Assembly (NCBI GenBank): GCA_045106685.1
Contig: JBGCFB010000210.1
Location: 1-47,177 of the forward strand
Origin: JAUIGE01 sp045106685
Lineage (GTDB): Bacteria > Bacteroidota > Bacteroidia > J057
Reading direction: 5' to 3'
Length of the DNA stretch: 47,177 bases
Position numbers and translations under genes: made by a program. Positions within the stretch are counted from its first letter, which is position 1; every line of letters begins with the position of its first letter. Below the pieces are notes generated by a model. The model searched no databases. It was not told the origin of the DNA and was given only the letters and a program-made list of their open reading frames with translations. Shown piece after piece: positions 32,761 to 42,140 of this stretch.

Positions 32761-34107
32761 ATGCGCTTTGTAATTTCGCCCATTGTGTTAGCCCTTTCTA
32801 CATACGATCCCTTCTCCTCGACGTACCCGCGTGAATCTACTGCGTTGGTAACAGTACTTGGTTTACTTGTAGGTGTCAATAATATTTTTATTGGCTATAA
32901 GTTTGCCGGAGTAAGTTACGATCGTCTTGTCGAAATAGTATTGTTTATTTTTCTCTTCCGAACCTTTATTCGATCGATGCGAGACAGCGGAGTATTCAGG
33001 ATGATGATCCTTGTGCTCATTGTCTTTGGCATCATGAGACAAGTAGGCGATATTGGTGTTTGGGCACAAGGCCAAACCGTTACCTTGGAAGCTTTCGCGA
33101 GGACATTTGTGAAAAGCTTTACCTACGTCATATTCTTTTTCTTTGTATTTGAAGGGTTAAAAAGAAATCCTGTCCGATTCTTACATGCATACTTACTCGT
33201 GGTTTTTGCGGCGGGTTTATTGGCATTTTTTCAAAGCCCCATTACCCCATTTACAAGTGAAGCCTGGAATATTAAGCTTACATATTTTGGTGCCAATATT
33301 CAATCGGATGCCTTTCAGGAAGGCCAAAGCCTCAATGCGGAAATGGCAGAGCAATTATTGGGCATACGTGTAGCCGGACCTTACCAGTACTCGATTGTCT
33401 ACAGTTATGCGCTCTTTCCTGCTTTGGCGGTTTCTGTATACTTGTTTTTGGCACGAAGAAAAAGCGCCTATTTATTCCTGTTTTTGTTCTTTGGAGTCGT
33501 TGCTTCCATGACACTTACACGTTCACTGTTTCTTTCTGCGGTGGTTATTCTTATTCCTTTAATGAGCCGTTTAAAGATCCAGTATTATATTCTGGGAGCG
33601 GCAGCAGGAATATTCTTGTTCTTCTATTTCGGACTTGGAACAGCGTTGGATATTTTGCTCAATAGTCGTCTTTCCAACCTGACAAACGATGAAGGGGCAC
33701 ACCGGAACTTGCTGGCCTTATGCGGCATCGTTGCCGTGCTTCGATTTCCGTTCGGTATTACCAATAAGGACTATGACCTGGTCAGGCAGGAGTTTTATGA
33801 ACATTATGGCAAAGTTTCGATCCGTGATCTTCCATCCCACAATGGATTTGTAAACCTGGGATTTCACTTTACGATCCTTGGATACTTTATATTCCTGGCC
33901 TGGCTTATGCTCGCACGGTGGTATTATCGCAATATTCGAAAGCAGGTAAAGCGGTTCTTTTTATTTGCCTTGTTAGCCTATATGGCCCATACCTCATTTC
34001 ACAATGGGTTTGTATTTATTGGAGATTATAATGTCCTGGTGGTATTAGGCTTGTTTACATTAGAGGCTCACCTCGGCGCGATGTCGAAAAAGCATTCACC
34101 TGCATAA
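32761..34107 (+). CDS. O-antigen ligase/polymerase-like membrane protein
   Basis: The 448-residue polytopic inner-membrane protein has roughly ten or more hydrophobic segments. A large periplasmic loop (about 310-370) contains VRQEFYEHYGKVSIRDLPSHNGFVNLGF, and the SHNGFVN phrase is typical of the O-antigen ligase (Wzy_C/WaaL) loop. Such enzymes join or transfer undecaprenyl-linked glycans on the periplasmic face. The next gene starts 16 bases downstream and encodes a polyprenyl-phosphate phosphoribosyl transferase-like enzyme, followed by a DprE1-like oxidase, so the three probably form one operon for a surface glycan. Whether it acts as a ligase or a polymerase cannot be told from sequence. 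Confidence 0.82.
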   Translation: MRFVISPIVLALSTYDPFSSTYPRESTALVTVLGLLVGVNNIFIGYKFAGVSYDRLVEIVLFIFLFRTFIRSMRDSGVFRMMILVLIVFGIMRQVGDIGVWAQGQTVTLEAFARTFVKSFTYVIFFFFVFEGLKRNPVRFLHAYLLVVFAAGLLAFFQSPITPFTSEAWNIKLTYFGANIQSDAFQEGQSLNAEMAEQLLGIRVAGPYQYSIVYSYALFPALAVSVYLFLARRKSAYLFLFLFFGVVASMTLTRSLFLSAVVILIPLMSRLKIQYYILGAAAGIFLFFYFGLGTALDILLNSRLSNLTNDEGAHRNLLALCGIVAVLRFPFGITNKDYDLVRQEFYEHYGKVSIRDLPSHNGFVNLGFHFTILGYFIFLAWLMLARWYYRNIRKQVKRFFLFALLAYMAHTSFHNGFVFIGDYNVLVVLGLFTLEAHLGAMSKKHSPA

Positions 34108-34123
34108 TCGTTATTTTGGACAC

Positions 34124-34975
34124 ATGCTGCCTATTCTGCGACTCATACGGCCTCATCATTGGATTAAGAATGTGCTCATTTTTGCACCTCTGGTTCTTTC
34201 GTTCGGCTTTGTTGATGTAGACAAAATCGGCCTTAGCCTGTTGGGTTTTCTAAGTTGGAGCTTGTTGGCTTCTGCAGGATATATTTATAACGATTTGCAG
34301 GACGTAGCTGCTGACCGTGCACACCCTATTAAAATGAATCGCCCGCTCGCGGCAGGCTTGATTTCGAAACAGACTGCCATCCTGCTTGCAGTGATATTAC
34401 TAATGGCTGGCCTCACTGTAGCGTATTTCATCGGCATCAAAGCGCTCTATATGGCACTGTTGTATGTCGGAGTTAATGCCTTGTATTCGACATGGCTAAA
34501 GCATATTCGCTGGGTAGACATCGTCGTGCTCAGCTCCTTTTACCTGATGCGAATTTTTATGGGAGGGCTGATTATTGATGTAAAACTTACCCATTGGTTT
34601 GTTGCCACATGTTCCTTTGCCTTCCTCGCAATGGCTACCAATAAGCGCGTCTTATCAGCCAAGATAACGGCAAAGTCGCCCATTGCTGATGCTGTCTATA
34701 CTCAATCAGATCAGGCGTTCCTACATCTTATCTCGATCGTATTTGCTGTAGCGACCATCGTTTTTCTAAATTTGCACCTTATTCAGCTTCTTGGTAATCA
34801 AAACCGACCATATGAAATGGTTATAGTGAATCTGATATCGACCTTGCTCTTGCTGTTTTATTTTGATGATAAAAAAACGGATCACGACGACCCCGTCAGG
34901 AAAATAACCAGCCATCTGCCTACTCTGATATTGGTGACGATGCTAGTAGGCTATTATGTGTATTTATTGAATTAG
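34124..34975 (+). CDS. Decaprenyl-phosphate phosphoribosyltransferase-like UbiA-family enzyme
   Basis: The 283-residue membrane protein has about eight to nine segments. It opens with LRLIRPHHWIKNVLIFAPL and carries the Asp-rich motif NDLQDVAADRAHPIKMNRPLA (near residues 57-77). That motif is characteristic of the UbiA branch transferring phosphoribose from PRPP to polyprenyl phosphate (as in mycobacterial Rv3806c). A second acidic motif region appears as AMATNKR near 170. The product would be polyprenyl-phosphoribose-5-phosphate, the precursor of polyprenyl-phosphate-arabinose. It overlaps nothing, and the oxidase gene begins immediately after its stop. The placement next to a DprE1-like gene strengthens the assignment over other UbiA transferases. 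Confidence 0.85.
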   Translation: MLPILRLIRPHHWIKNVLIFAPLVLSFGFVDVDKIGLSLLGFLSWSLLASAGYIYNDLQDVAADRAHPIKMNRPLAAGLISKQTAILLAVILLMAGLTVAYFIGIKALYMALLYVGVNALYSTWLKHIRWVDIVVLSSFYLMRIFMGGLIIDVKLTHWFVATCSFAFLAMATNKRVLSAKITAKSPIADAVYTQSDQAFLHLISIVFAVATIVFLNLHLIQLLGNQNRPYEMVIVNLISTLLLLFYFDDKKTDHDDPVRKITSHLPTLILVTMLVGYYVYLLN

Positions 34976-34978
34976 GTG

Positions 34979-36280
34979 ATGGCGCAAAAACAAACCTTAT
35001 ATAATTGGGGGCTTTATCCTGCTCATCCAGCCAAGGTGTTTACTCCTCGCTATGTAGAAGAATTAATTGCTTTTATCAAGGCTAACCAAGCGATCACTCC
35101 GAGGGGGAATGGCCGCTCATATGGCGATTCATCATTGGGCGATACGGTTTTGTCATCACTGCAGCTAAATCGGATTTTACATTTTGACGCATCAAAAGGA
35201 ACTCTGCGTTGCGAAGCTGGAATATTGCTAGATGATATTTTGCAGCTTATTGTTCCTCACGGATTTTTCTTGCCGGTTAGTCCTGGGACAAGGTTCATTA
35301 CATTGGGAGGGGCGCTCGCTTCCGATATTCATGGCAAGAACCATCATGTTGATGGTGTCTTTTCAGACCATGTAATATCGTTTAGTATGATAGATGAAAA
35401 GGGTGAACAAAGAGAAATATACCCTGGTGATCCACTTTTTGAACAGACAGCTGGCGGTATGGGGCTTACGGGATTTATATATGCTATTTCGTTTAAATTG
35501 AAGCCTGTTGAAACAGCTTTTTTACGCGTAACAAATTATAAAGCTTCTAATCTAAAGACAGTCTTTGACCTGTTTGAGCAGAACCTCGACGCCTCTTATT
35601 CTGTCGCTTGGATCGATTGCCTCGCGTCAGGAAACAAGCTTGGTCGTTCTATTCTGATGCTCGGTGAGCACGCCCCTGCCGATGAGGTTTCCCATAAAGA
35701 TCGTTTGAAAGTGCATGCAAATCCCAGACTCAATATTCCGTTCTTCTTTCCGTCCTGGGCGTTGAAAAACTGGGGAGTTAAGGCGTTTAATACCTTATAC
35801 TATAACAAGCCAGGAGTCAAGCACGGCAAGGCCCAGATCGTTCATTACGGTCCTTACTTTTATCCGTTAGATGCTATTCATAATTGGAACAGGATTTATG
35901 GCAAAAGAGGATTTACGCAATACCAATGCGTCTTGCCTAAGGCAGTTTCATATGAAGGGATATCCCGAATGCTCGAATTGATGCAGTCCTATAAGCGCGC
36001 ATCATTTTTAGCAGTATTGAAATTGTTTGGGAAATCGCATGAAGACCGGTTTCTCCATTTTCCTCAGGAAGGATATACGCTTGCTGTAGATTTCCAAGTA
36101 GACGAGAAGACTTTTGCAATGCTTGATGAGTTTGATCGCATTGTCCTTGAGTTGGGAGGAAAAGTGTATTTGACTAAAGATGCCCGGATGTCGCAGGAAA
36201 CTTTTGACAAAATGTATCCCGAGCCTCCTCCACATGTAGATGGTTTTACCTCATCGCAAGTTCAACGATTAGGACTTTGA
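34979..36280 (+). CDS. DprE1-like FAD-dependent decaprenylphosphoryl-ribose oxidase
   Basis: The 433-residue product has an N-terminal FAD_binding_4 domain with TPRGNGRSYGDSSLGD and GGALASDIHGKNHHVDGVFSDHV. The C-terminal half fits the DprE1/aldonolactone-oxidase group, including GGKVYLTKDARMSQETFDKMYPEPP, where the Lys matches the catalytic Lys of DprE1. DprE1 oxidises polyprenyl-phospho-ribose at C2, the first half of epimerisation to arabinose; the reductase partner DprE2 is not in this window. ATG 34979 was preferred to GTG 34976; either is directly coupled to the upstream stop at 34975. A strong bidirectional terminator follows. Confidence 0.88.
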   Translation: MAQKQTLYNWGLYPAHPAKVFTPRYVEELIAFIKANQAITPRGNGRSYGDSSLGDTVLSSLQLNRILHFDASKGTLRCEAGILLDDILQLIVPHGFFLPVSPGTRFITLGGALASDIHGKNHHVDGVFSDHVISFSMIDEKGEQREIYPGDPLFEQTAGGMGLTGFIYAISFKLKPVETAFLRVTNYKASNLKTVFDLFEQNLDASYSVAWIDCLASGNKLGRSILMLGEHAPADEVSHKDRLKVHANPRLNIPFFFPSWALKNWGVKAFNTLYYNKPGVKHGKAQIVHYGPYFYPLDAIHNWNRIYGKRGFTQYQCVLPKAVSYEGISRMLELMQSYKRASFLAVLKLFGKSHEDRFLHFPQEGYTLAVDFQVDEKTFAMLDEFDRIVLELGGKVYLTKDARMSQETFDKMYPEPPPHVDGFTSSQVQRLGL

Positions 36281-36287
36281 GTTAAGA

Positions 36288-36339
36288 TTGATCATAAAAA
36301 AAGGCCAGTCCGTTAAGACTGGCCTTTTTTTATGATCAA
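36288..36339. terminator. Bidirectional intrinsic terminator
   Basis: A perfect stem of 23 bp (TTGATCAT-A7-GGCCAGTC against GACTGGCC-T7-ATGATCAA) with loop CGTTAA sits between the convergent oxidase and T9SS genes. A and T runs on both sides make it work in both directions. Confidence 0.93.
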
Positions 36340-36346
36340 GATCAAT

Positions 36347-39300
36347 TTAGCGCTGTACCTGGATTTTTCCAGCTACTCGCTTACCATTGATTCTCAGTTG
36401 ATAAAGATATACACCTGAATCAAACTTTTGAAGATCAAGAAGCTCGTTGTACGAACCTTTTTCAGTGTGAATAGCATTGCGCTCATAGATTACGCGACCC
36501 TGAATATCAGTAACCTGAATTTCAACCTTGGCAGGCTCAGGTAAGTGATATGATAGCGTAAATTCACCATTACTTGGATTCGGGAATACAGATACGAGAT
36601 GCTCTTCAAGCGTTCCGATATATGCTTCTACTACATTCGAGTTGATGTAATTACCGCCCGCATCGATGATGTGTAGACGGTAGCGGTTCAAGCCTTCCTC
36701 TGGATCCTCATGGAGGAATGAGAAGGTGCTTTCGTTTCCAGCTTTAACCTCACCAACAGGAACAAAGCGTCCTCCTTGAGTTGCGTTTTCTACGATAAAG
36801 CGATCATACGAATCACCTTCAGGCATAAGCCAGTCCAGGCGTACTTGACGATTTACGACATTGGCACCAAACTCAAATTCTCCTACAGGAAGTGCTCCAA
36901 CTTGGACACAAACAGTATCGTTCAGGATACATGAGCCATTATCCACTGCAAGGAAGAAGCACACAAGGCTGTTTGCAGCAGAAAGTGGTACTGAAACCGC
37001 ATCACAAGCAGTTGAGTCTTGCAGCATGCCTGGGCCTGCGTCTGAGGTCCACGTACAAGAAATATTAGAAGTATCAGGACGGAAGCGAACTCCGTCTCCT
37101 CTAATTGCACTTGCAAGGCTTACATTATTTCTGCCAGGAACAGCTGTACCTGTAGTTGAGTTCAACTGAACACCTTGAGTGATGTTTCCAGCTGGATCCG
37201 CGTCGATTCGATTTGAGTGGATATCGATGAGTCCTGTGGTCTCATTGATGACAACCTGAACGGTGACTAAATTGCTAGATGCATAGAAAGGAACATCAAC
37301 AAAGTCAACGATAAACTGACGGTTCGGTGCAGTGCCTACAGCTTCGTAACGGATGGTTCCGCCAGCATTTGGCTCAAGGTCTGACCCTACAAAGCTTACC
37401 ATATCATCCGGAGCAAATAGATCCGGAATGTTGAATGGACCAGGGGTCGTGTTATTCGGGTTACTGAAAGCCAGCCATCCATTGGAATTAATCCATACCT
37501 GTGTGACAGGGTTACAGTACCAATCCAAACTAAATCCTAAGTTGAATGGACCTTGTGTATCATCATCACCCATTGTTAGGGTTGTGGCACCTGCAGTCAG
37601 AGCCGAAGGATTGTATGGAATCTTTGGAACTTGGTATCCATTACAAGAAAACGCGACAGGTCCGGTAATTGCAGATGTTAAGTCACAAGTTTGACCGATT
37701 AAGTAAGGCCCGGCAGGACTCGCATTGACATTAAGACTGGCAGCGTCAACTATAGTAGGAAGGCAAGTGGTAAAGTTACAGTTCGAGGCTATGTCTGTAA
37801 TAATCGCGCAATAGGTAGAAGGTGATGATGGAGTAATTTGAACTACATCACCGGTTCCTACAAGTGTGCCAGGAAGTGGCTGCTCATACCAATCAACTCT
37901 CCATGGAGCACCACGGTCAAAGTTGAATTTCCAAGCTTCTTCCTGACCAGCACCAATCGTTACAGTCGCATTGTTTCTACCAGGAGCAGTAGCACCTAAA
38001 TTGCCTGTTGGGTCTTCGACACCAATAGTGATAGGGGAACCTGCATCAGAGCGTGTTACATGTATTTCAATGTCGCCAGTAGCTTCGAATAGCTTGACCT
38101 GAATCGTATTTTGGTTGCTGCTATTACTTACGCTCACTCCACCTGCAAGATCCAGTACTCCAATACGGTTAGGAGCAGTACCTGTGAGATTATAAGTAAG
38201 GAATGAACCACTAAATGGACTCATTGTATAGTCTCCCCATGCAAACGCAATAAGGTTGTTAGGATTCGCCGCAGCAGGAATCGTTTGGGCGCCGGTGTAT
38301 GGCACTCCAGCAGGGTCTGTGAAGCTCATCCAACCTCCAGATGATACCCAGAAAGTATCTACAGTATTACAGTAAAAATCAAAATCAAAACCAAGAGGAA
38401 TCGCATTTGATGTAGTTGCAATACCCAATGGAATAACATCTGGTCCGGTAGGTACAATTGGAATTCTGTTATAAGCTGTTGAAGAAACTTTGTATGAAGC
38501 ACAGTTTCCTGCTGTTGCATTAGACTCAAGGTCGATTGGAGTATCTCCAGGGCAATATGTGTTTGCAGAAATTGTAGGTGCCATTTGTAGATAAGGAGCA
38601 CTTACATTTACACGGACCACATCTGTTGCTGTACACCCAGACGCTGGGTCAAATACACTAATAACGTAATCAGTAGTATCTGTAGGAGTAACCATCGTAG
38701 CGGAATCTGTAGGATTCGCAACTGTAATACTTGGGAACCATGAATATGTAAACGGTCCACCTGAGCCACCACTAGGAGTTACAGATATTGGTAATGTCTG
38801 AATTCCACAAAGTGTGTTCGGGTTAGCTACCGCACCAGTAATTACTGTTGATGGTGGGTTAACCACGTTTACAGTTACCGATGGAGCGCCAGAAGCACAA
38901 AGGAAATTGGTGGCTACTGTATAAATAGTACTTGATGCCGGATTTACAGATATAGTTTGCCTAGTGGTATTGAGGCCATTTAAACTTGTAGCATCACCAC
39001 TAACTACTGTCCAGTTGAAGGTGTTACCACCCACCGCGATCAAGGTCGCTGGATTACTACCATTACTACAAGAGAATCGAATCGCGTTCCCCAAAATAGT
39101 AGTTCCATCTTTTACATTAATGTTAATACTATATGTATTTGATGCAAAAATAGGACATCCATTATCGCGAGCGTACATGACAAGCTGGAAGTTACCAGGT
39201 GTCATTGGCGCGGTTCCATTAAATGTAGCAGTAGCAGAGTCGCCACGCTGGCGGTTTACTGTTATCGTTCCCCATGCAACACCAATACTATCACGTACAA

Positions 39301-40288
39301 AAACAGTATCATTAGCATCAGCGTCAACGGCTGGTATATCAAAACTCAAGACAGCACCAGGGCATACATCAATTCGGCTACCAAATTGAATACCACCAGT
39401 CAAGTTCAGTGGAACGAGAATGTCAGGTGCATTATTTACAGTAGGACATGGGACTACCAAAACCTGGAATTCACGAGATGATCTTCCTACCAGTTGTCCT
39501 GCACGCCACTCTTCAATCTCTACGGCAAAACCGTAGTTACCTTGAGCAGTAGGACGAATAGTAACCTCACCAGTAAGTGGATTAACATTCATTCCAGGAT
39601 TTGAAGGAAGTGGATTAGCTAATGTGAATCCATTTGAATAACCGATTGTATTACCAGTTCCATCACGTGGCTCTGCAAGGCTAAATGAAAGTGAATCTCC
39701 ATCTACCTCAAATACACCTGGATCCAGGATGTAATCATTGTTTACACATAATACGTTCGCAGACGCACCGTAAAAAATCGGTGTTGAATTACAGAACGCA
39801 TTTGGTCCAGCAGCAGCTGCAGAGTTGTCCAAAAAGGCAATAACGCCCTGGCCGCCTGCAATATTCAGTACCTGGTTACGGCAACAGGTAAGACCTGCTA
39901 CAATTTCCCAATCCGGACATGCCGGTAAAGTAACTGTGGCTCGATATTGGTACTGTTGCAGACATACAGTAATGGCTCCCCCTGTACAGGAAGGGCTGTT
40001 GTTGACAGGTGTTACGATCGATGTATCAATGCCAATAAGTGTGATTCCTCCACCATTAGAATTAATAGATTGACCACATGAGGCCGAGCTAATGGTGATG
40101 GTCGGACTCATTGTAGCAAATGTTGCTGTACAGTCTCGATAGAACACCATATTGAACTCATACTGGTTGTTTCCCAGACATTTGTAGGTGATTTCACCTC
40201 CAATAGTGTGAGAAGCCAGGAGTTTCCCTGCAGGAAGCAGGATCATTAGGGCCGTCAATAAAATAGAAAAAAGTAGAAATCGCTTCAT
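36347..40288 (-). CDS. Large T9SS-exported surface protein with duplicated beta modules
   Basis: The 1313-residue product has a signal peptide (cleavage likely after KLLAS, leaving His). Its N-terminal module begins HTIGGEITYKCLGNNQYEF, a widespread start among Bacteroidota surface proteins, and contains FYRDC. Ig/PKD-like modules follow (about 290-590). Two related modules (about 593-790 and 879-1070) share IPLGFDFDFYCN / NLGFSLDWYCN, WVSSGGWMSF / WINSNGWLAF and PGRNNATV / PGRNNVSL. The C-terminal T9SS type A domain (about 1230-1313) has VFPNPSNGEF, DIQGRVIYE and SGVYLYQLR. It is probably an adhesin-like or structural surface protein. No enzymatic motif was seen. Confidence 0.9.
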   Translation of the reverse strand: MKRFLLFSILLTALMILLPAGKLLASHTIGGEITYKCLGNNQYEFNMVFYRDCTATFATMSPTITISSASCGQSINSNGGGITLIGIDTSIVTPVNNSPSCTGGAITVCLQQYQYRATVTLPACPDWEIVAGLTCCRNQVLNIAGGQGVIAFLDNSAAAAGPNAFCNSTPIFYGASANVLCVNNDYILDPGVFEVDGDSLSFSLAEPRDGTGNTIGYSNGFTLANPLPSNPGMNVNPLTGEVTIRPTAQGNYGFAVEIEEWRAGQLVGRSSREFQVLVVPCPTVNNAPDILVPLNLTGGIQFGSRIDVCPGAVLSFDIPAVDADANDTVFVRDSIGVAWGTITVNRQRGDSATATFNGTAPMTPGNFQLVMYARDNGCPIFASNTYSININVKDGTTILGNAIRFSCSNGSNPATLIAVGGNTFNWTVVSGDATSLNGLNTTRQTISVNPASSTIYTVATNFLCASGAPSVTVNVVNPPSTVITGAVANPNTLCGIQTLPISVTPSGGSGGPFTYSWFPSITVANPTDSATMVTPTDTTDYVISVFDPASGCTATDVVRVNVSAPYLQMAPTISANTYCPGDTPIDLESNATAGNCASYKVSSTAYNRIPIVPTGPDVIPLGIATTSNAIPLGFDFDFYCNTVDTFWVSSGGWMSFTDPAGVPYTGAQTIPAAANPNNLIAFAWGDYTMSPFSGSFLTYNLTGTAPNRIGVLDLAGGVSVSNSSNQNTIQVKLFEATGDIEIHVTRSDAGSPITIGVEDPTGNLGATAPGRNNATVTIGAGQEEAWKFNFDRGAPWRVDWYEQPLPGTLVGTGDVVQITPSSPSTYCAIITDIASNCNFTTCLPTIVDAASLNVNASPAGPYLIGQTCDLTSAITGPVAFSCNGYQVPKIPYNPSALTAGATTLTMGDDDTQGPFNLGFSLDWYCNPVTQVWINSNGWLAFSNPNNTTPGPFNIPDLFAPDDMVSFVGSDLEPNAGGTIRYEAVGTAPNRQFIVDFVDVPFYASSNLVTVQVVINETTGLIDIHSNRIDADPAGNITQGVQLNSTTGTAVPGRNNVSLASAIRGDGVRFRPDTSNISCTWTSDAGPGMLQDSTACDAVSVPLSAANSLVCFFLAVDNGSCILNDTVCVQVGALPVGEFEFGANVVNRQVRLDWLMPEGDSYDRFIVENATQGGRFVPVGEVKAGNESTFSFLHEDPEEGLNRYRLHIIDAGGNYINSNVVEAYIGTLEEHLVSVFPNPSNGEFTLSYHLPEPAKVEIQVTDIQGRVIYERNAIHTEKGSYNELLDLQKFDSGVYLYQLRINGKRVAGKIQVQR

Positions 40289-40331
40289 AGCTTACTCTCT
40301 GTATGGTTTGATTTGTAGCGTGTTGTGTTAT

Positions 40332-40339
40332 CAAAAGTA
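40332..40339 (-). promoter_or_regulatory. Likely -7 box of the large T9SS gene
   Basis: TACTTTTG on the minus strand fits TAnnTTTG, 43 bases before the ATG. The nearest upstream TTTG is 23 bases away, longer than the usual 19-21. Confidence 0.45.
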
Positions 40340-40459
40340 AATAAACACAAAAAGGCCGATAGCAAAAAATTAGCTACAGGCTTAGGCGTAAGGATTGTAA
40401 TATCTTAAAGAATTAGCTTACAAAGCAAGAATAAAGCGCGAACGGTTTGAAAATCTGCA

Positions 40460-41704
40460 TTACCCGAACATTTCTTTCACTTTATATATACCATTTATCA
40501 AAGCGTCTATTTCGGCTTTGGTATTATAAAATGAGAAGCTCGCTCGCATAGTGCCAGGAATTCCAAAGCGTGCCATTACAGGCTGTGTGCAGTGGTGGCC
40601 TGTACGGATAGCGATGCCAAGACGGTCTAAAATCGTCCCAGCGTCATAAGGGTGAATATCTCCTACCAAAAACGAAATAACACTTGCTTTATCAGGAGCT
40701 TGGCCTATAAATCGCATTCCTGGAATAGTCGCGAGTTGTTCATTACCATACTGTAGTAATTCTTGCTCCCATGCGTGAATAGCGTCGTATCCAATGTTTT
40801 TTATATAATCTACTGCTGCTCCTAATCCTATAAAGCCTGCAATATGAGGAGTGCCTGCTTCAAATTTATGAGGAAGTCCGGCATATGTTGTTTTTTCAAA
40901 CGTAACGACATCGATCATATCACCACCTCCCTGATAGGGTGGCATTGCTTCCAGCCATTTAGTCTTTCCATAGAGCACCCCTGTTCCTGTAGGGCCAAAA
41001 AGTTTGTGGCCTGAGAAAGTGAAAAAATCGGCATCCAGTGCTTGAACATCTACTGCCTGATGCGGTACAGCTTGTGCGCCATCTACGAGAACTGCTGCGC
41101 CCGCTTCATGCGCCAGTTGAATGATCTCTTCAGTGGGGTTGACAGTGCCTAGTGCATTAGAAGTATGTACAAATGCTACCAGCTTAGTTTTGGTAGAAAG
41201 GAGCTTTTTGTAAGCCTCCATATCCAATACGGCCAGGTCATCCATGGGGACAACTTTAAGGATAGCTCCTTTTCGCTTGCATAGTAATTGCCAGGGGACA
41301 ATATTGGCGTGGTGTTCCATCGCCGTGATGATGATCTCGTCACCGCTTGAAATAAATGCCTCTCCAAACGATTGCGCTACGAGATTGATGCTATCTGTTG
41401 TGCCTTTTGTGAAAATGACCTCGTGACTATGTTCAGCATTGAGCATCGCTCTGATTTTTTCACGAGCACCTTCATATGCATCCGTAGCTTCCTGGCTCAG
41501 GTGGTGAACACCACGGTGTACATTACTATTCTCTAGTGAATAGTAATGACTCAGTCTATCGATCACCGATTGAGGCTTTTGGCTTGTAGCCGCATTGTCA
41601 AGATAGATTAGCGGCTTTCCATAGACTTCCTGATGAAGGGTAGGGAAATCTTTACGAATTTTTTCAACGTTGAAAGTGGAAACGATATCTGTACTTACAG
41701 CCAT
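40460..41704 (-). CDS. sufS: SufS-type cysteine desulfurase
   Basis: The 414-residue PLP enzyme removes sulfur from cysteine for Fe-S cluster assembly. Seen are IYLDNAATSQKP near the N-terminus, SNVHRGVHHLSQEAT, AMEHHANIVPW and the PLP lysine near 233 in FSGHKLFGPTGTGVLYG. The catalytic Cys near 372 lies in RTGHHCTQPVMARFG. The GHHC loop and length place it in group II (SufS/CsdA) and not IscS. The SUF scaffold genes (sufB, sufC, sufD, sufE) are not adjacent here, so it is a separated copy or they lie elsewhere. Start MAVSTDIVSTFNVEKI fits the family. Confidence 0.93.
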   Translation of the reverse strand: MAVSTDIVSTFNVEKIRKDFPTLHQEVYGKPLIYLDNAATSQKPQSVIDRLSHYYSLENSNVHRGVHHLSQEATDAYEGAREKIRAMLNAEHSHEVIFTKGTTDSINLVAQSFGEAFISSGDEIIITAMEHHANIVPWQLLCKRKGAILKVVPMDDLAVLDMEAYKKLLSTKTKLVAFVHTSNALGTVNPTEEIIQLAHEAGAAVLVDGAQAVPHQAVDVQALDADFFTFSGHKLFGPTGTGVLYGKTKWLEAMPPYQGGGDMIDVVTFEKTTYAGLPHKFEAGTPHIAGFIGLGAAVDYIKNIGYDAIHAWEQELLQYGNEQLATIPGMRFIGQAPDKASVISFLVGDIHPYDAGTILDRLGIAIRTGHHCTQPVMARFGIPGTMRASFSFYNTKAEIDALINGIYKVKEMFG

Positions 41705-41723
41705 ATTGGTCAGGAATTTTGAT

Positions 41724-41754
41724 GCAATTTAGAATGAATCTAAGTAACCCCAAA
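41724..41754 (-). promoter_or_regulatory. Possible sufS promoter
   Basis: On the minus strand TTTG (41754-41751) is followed after exactly 19 bases by TAAATTGC (41731-41724), a partial match to TAnnTTTG. It lies 20 bases before the start codon. Confidence 0.4.
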
Positions 41755-41792
41755 CACGATTAGATGTTTTTGAAAAAAAAGCTTCAAACTTT

Positions 41793-41823
41793 TTTGGAGA
41801 AATCAACACAACGCTTACCTTTG
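41793..41823 (+). promoter_or_regulatory. Promoter of tRNA-Arg
   Basis: TTTG (41793-41796), a 19-base spacer and TACCTTTG (41816-41823) make a full match to the Bacteroidota consensus. Transcription should start near 41829, about 20 bases before the tRNA. Confidence 0.8.
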
Positions 41824-41848
41824 CTGCCCGTTCGAATAGAACGTATCC

Positions 41849-41922
41849 GCACGAGTAGCTCAACTGGATAGAGCACCTGACTACGGATCAGGAGGTTGAG
41901 GGTTCGAATCCTTCCTCGTGTA
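41849..41922 (+). tRNA. tRNA-Arg(ACG)
   Basis: The 74-base cloverleaf has acceptor GCACGAG/CTCGTGT (one G-U pair) and D arm GCTC-AACTGGATA-GAGC. The anticodon arm is CCTGA-CTACGGA-TCAGG with anticodon ACG, and the T arm is GAGGG-TTCGAAT-CCTTC. The CCA end is not encoded. Confidence 0.95.
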
Positions 41923-41925
41923 CTT

Positions 41926-41958
41926 AAAGCCCCGCTAACTTATTAGTGGGGCTTTTTT
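41926..41958 (+). terminator. Intrinsic terminator of the tRNA gene
   Basis: AGCCCCGCT (41928-41936) pairs with AGTGGGGCT (41945-41953, one G-U pair) and runs into a tract of six T. Confidence 0.9.
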
Positions 41959-42081
41959 ATGCCTAGATGTTGCTTTTGAAAGCGTTTTGGCTGGATTGTA
42001 TAAAAAAGCCCACCCTAAAGACATCAAAAATGCTAGTTAAGCATTAGCCTAAGGCGCCTTTGATAAAAAAATATAGAACCT

Positions 42082-42125
42082 AAAAAACCCGCTGACCTCT
42101 ATTGAGATCAGCGGGTTTTTATTTT
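42082..42125 (-). terminator. Intrinsic terminator after the zinc-ribbon gene
   Basis: A 13-bp stem (ACCCGCTGACCTC region against GAGATCAGCGGGT, one mismatch) with loop TATT is flanked by A6 on the left, which reads as T6 on the minus strand. It lies 16 bases past the stop at 42141. The T-run on the right could also serve the plus strand. Confidence 0.88.
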
Positions 42126-42140
42126 AGAAGCAATAGTAGA

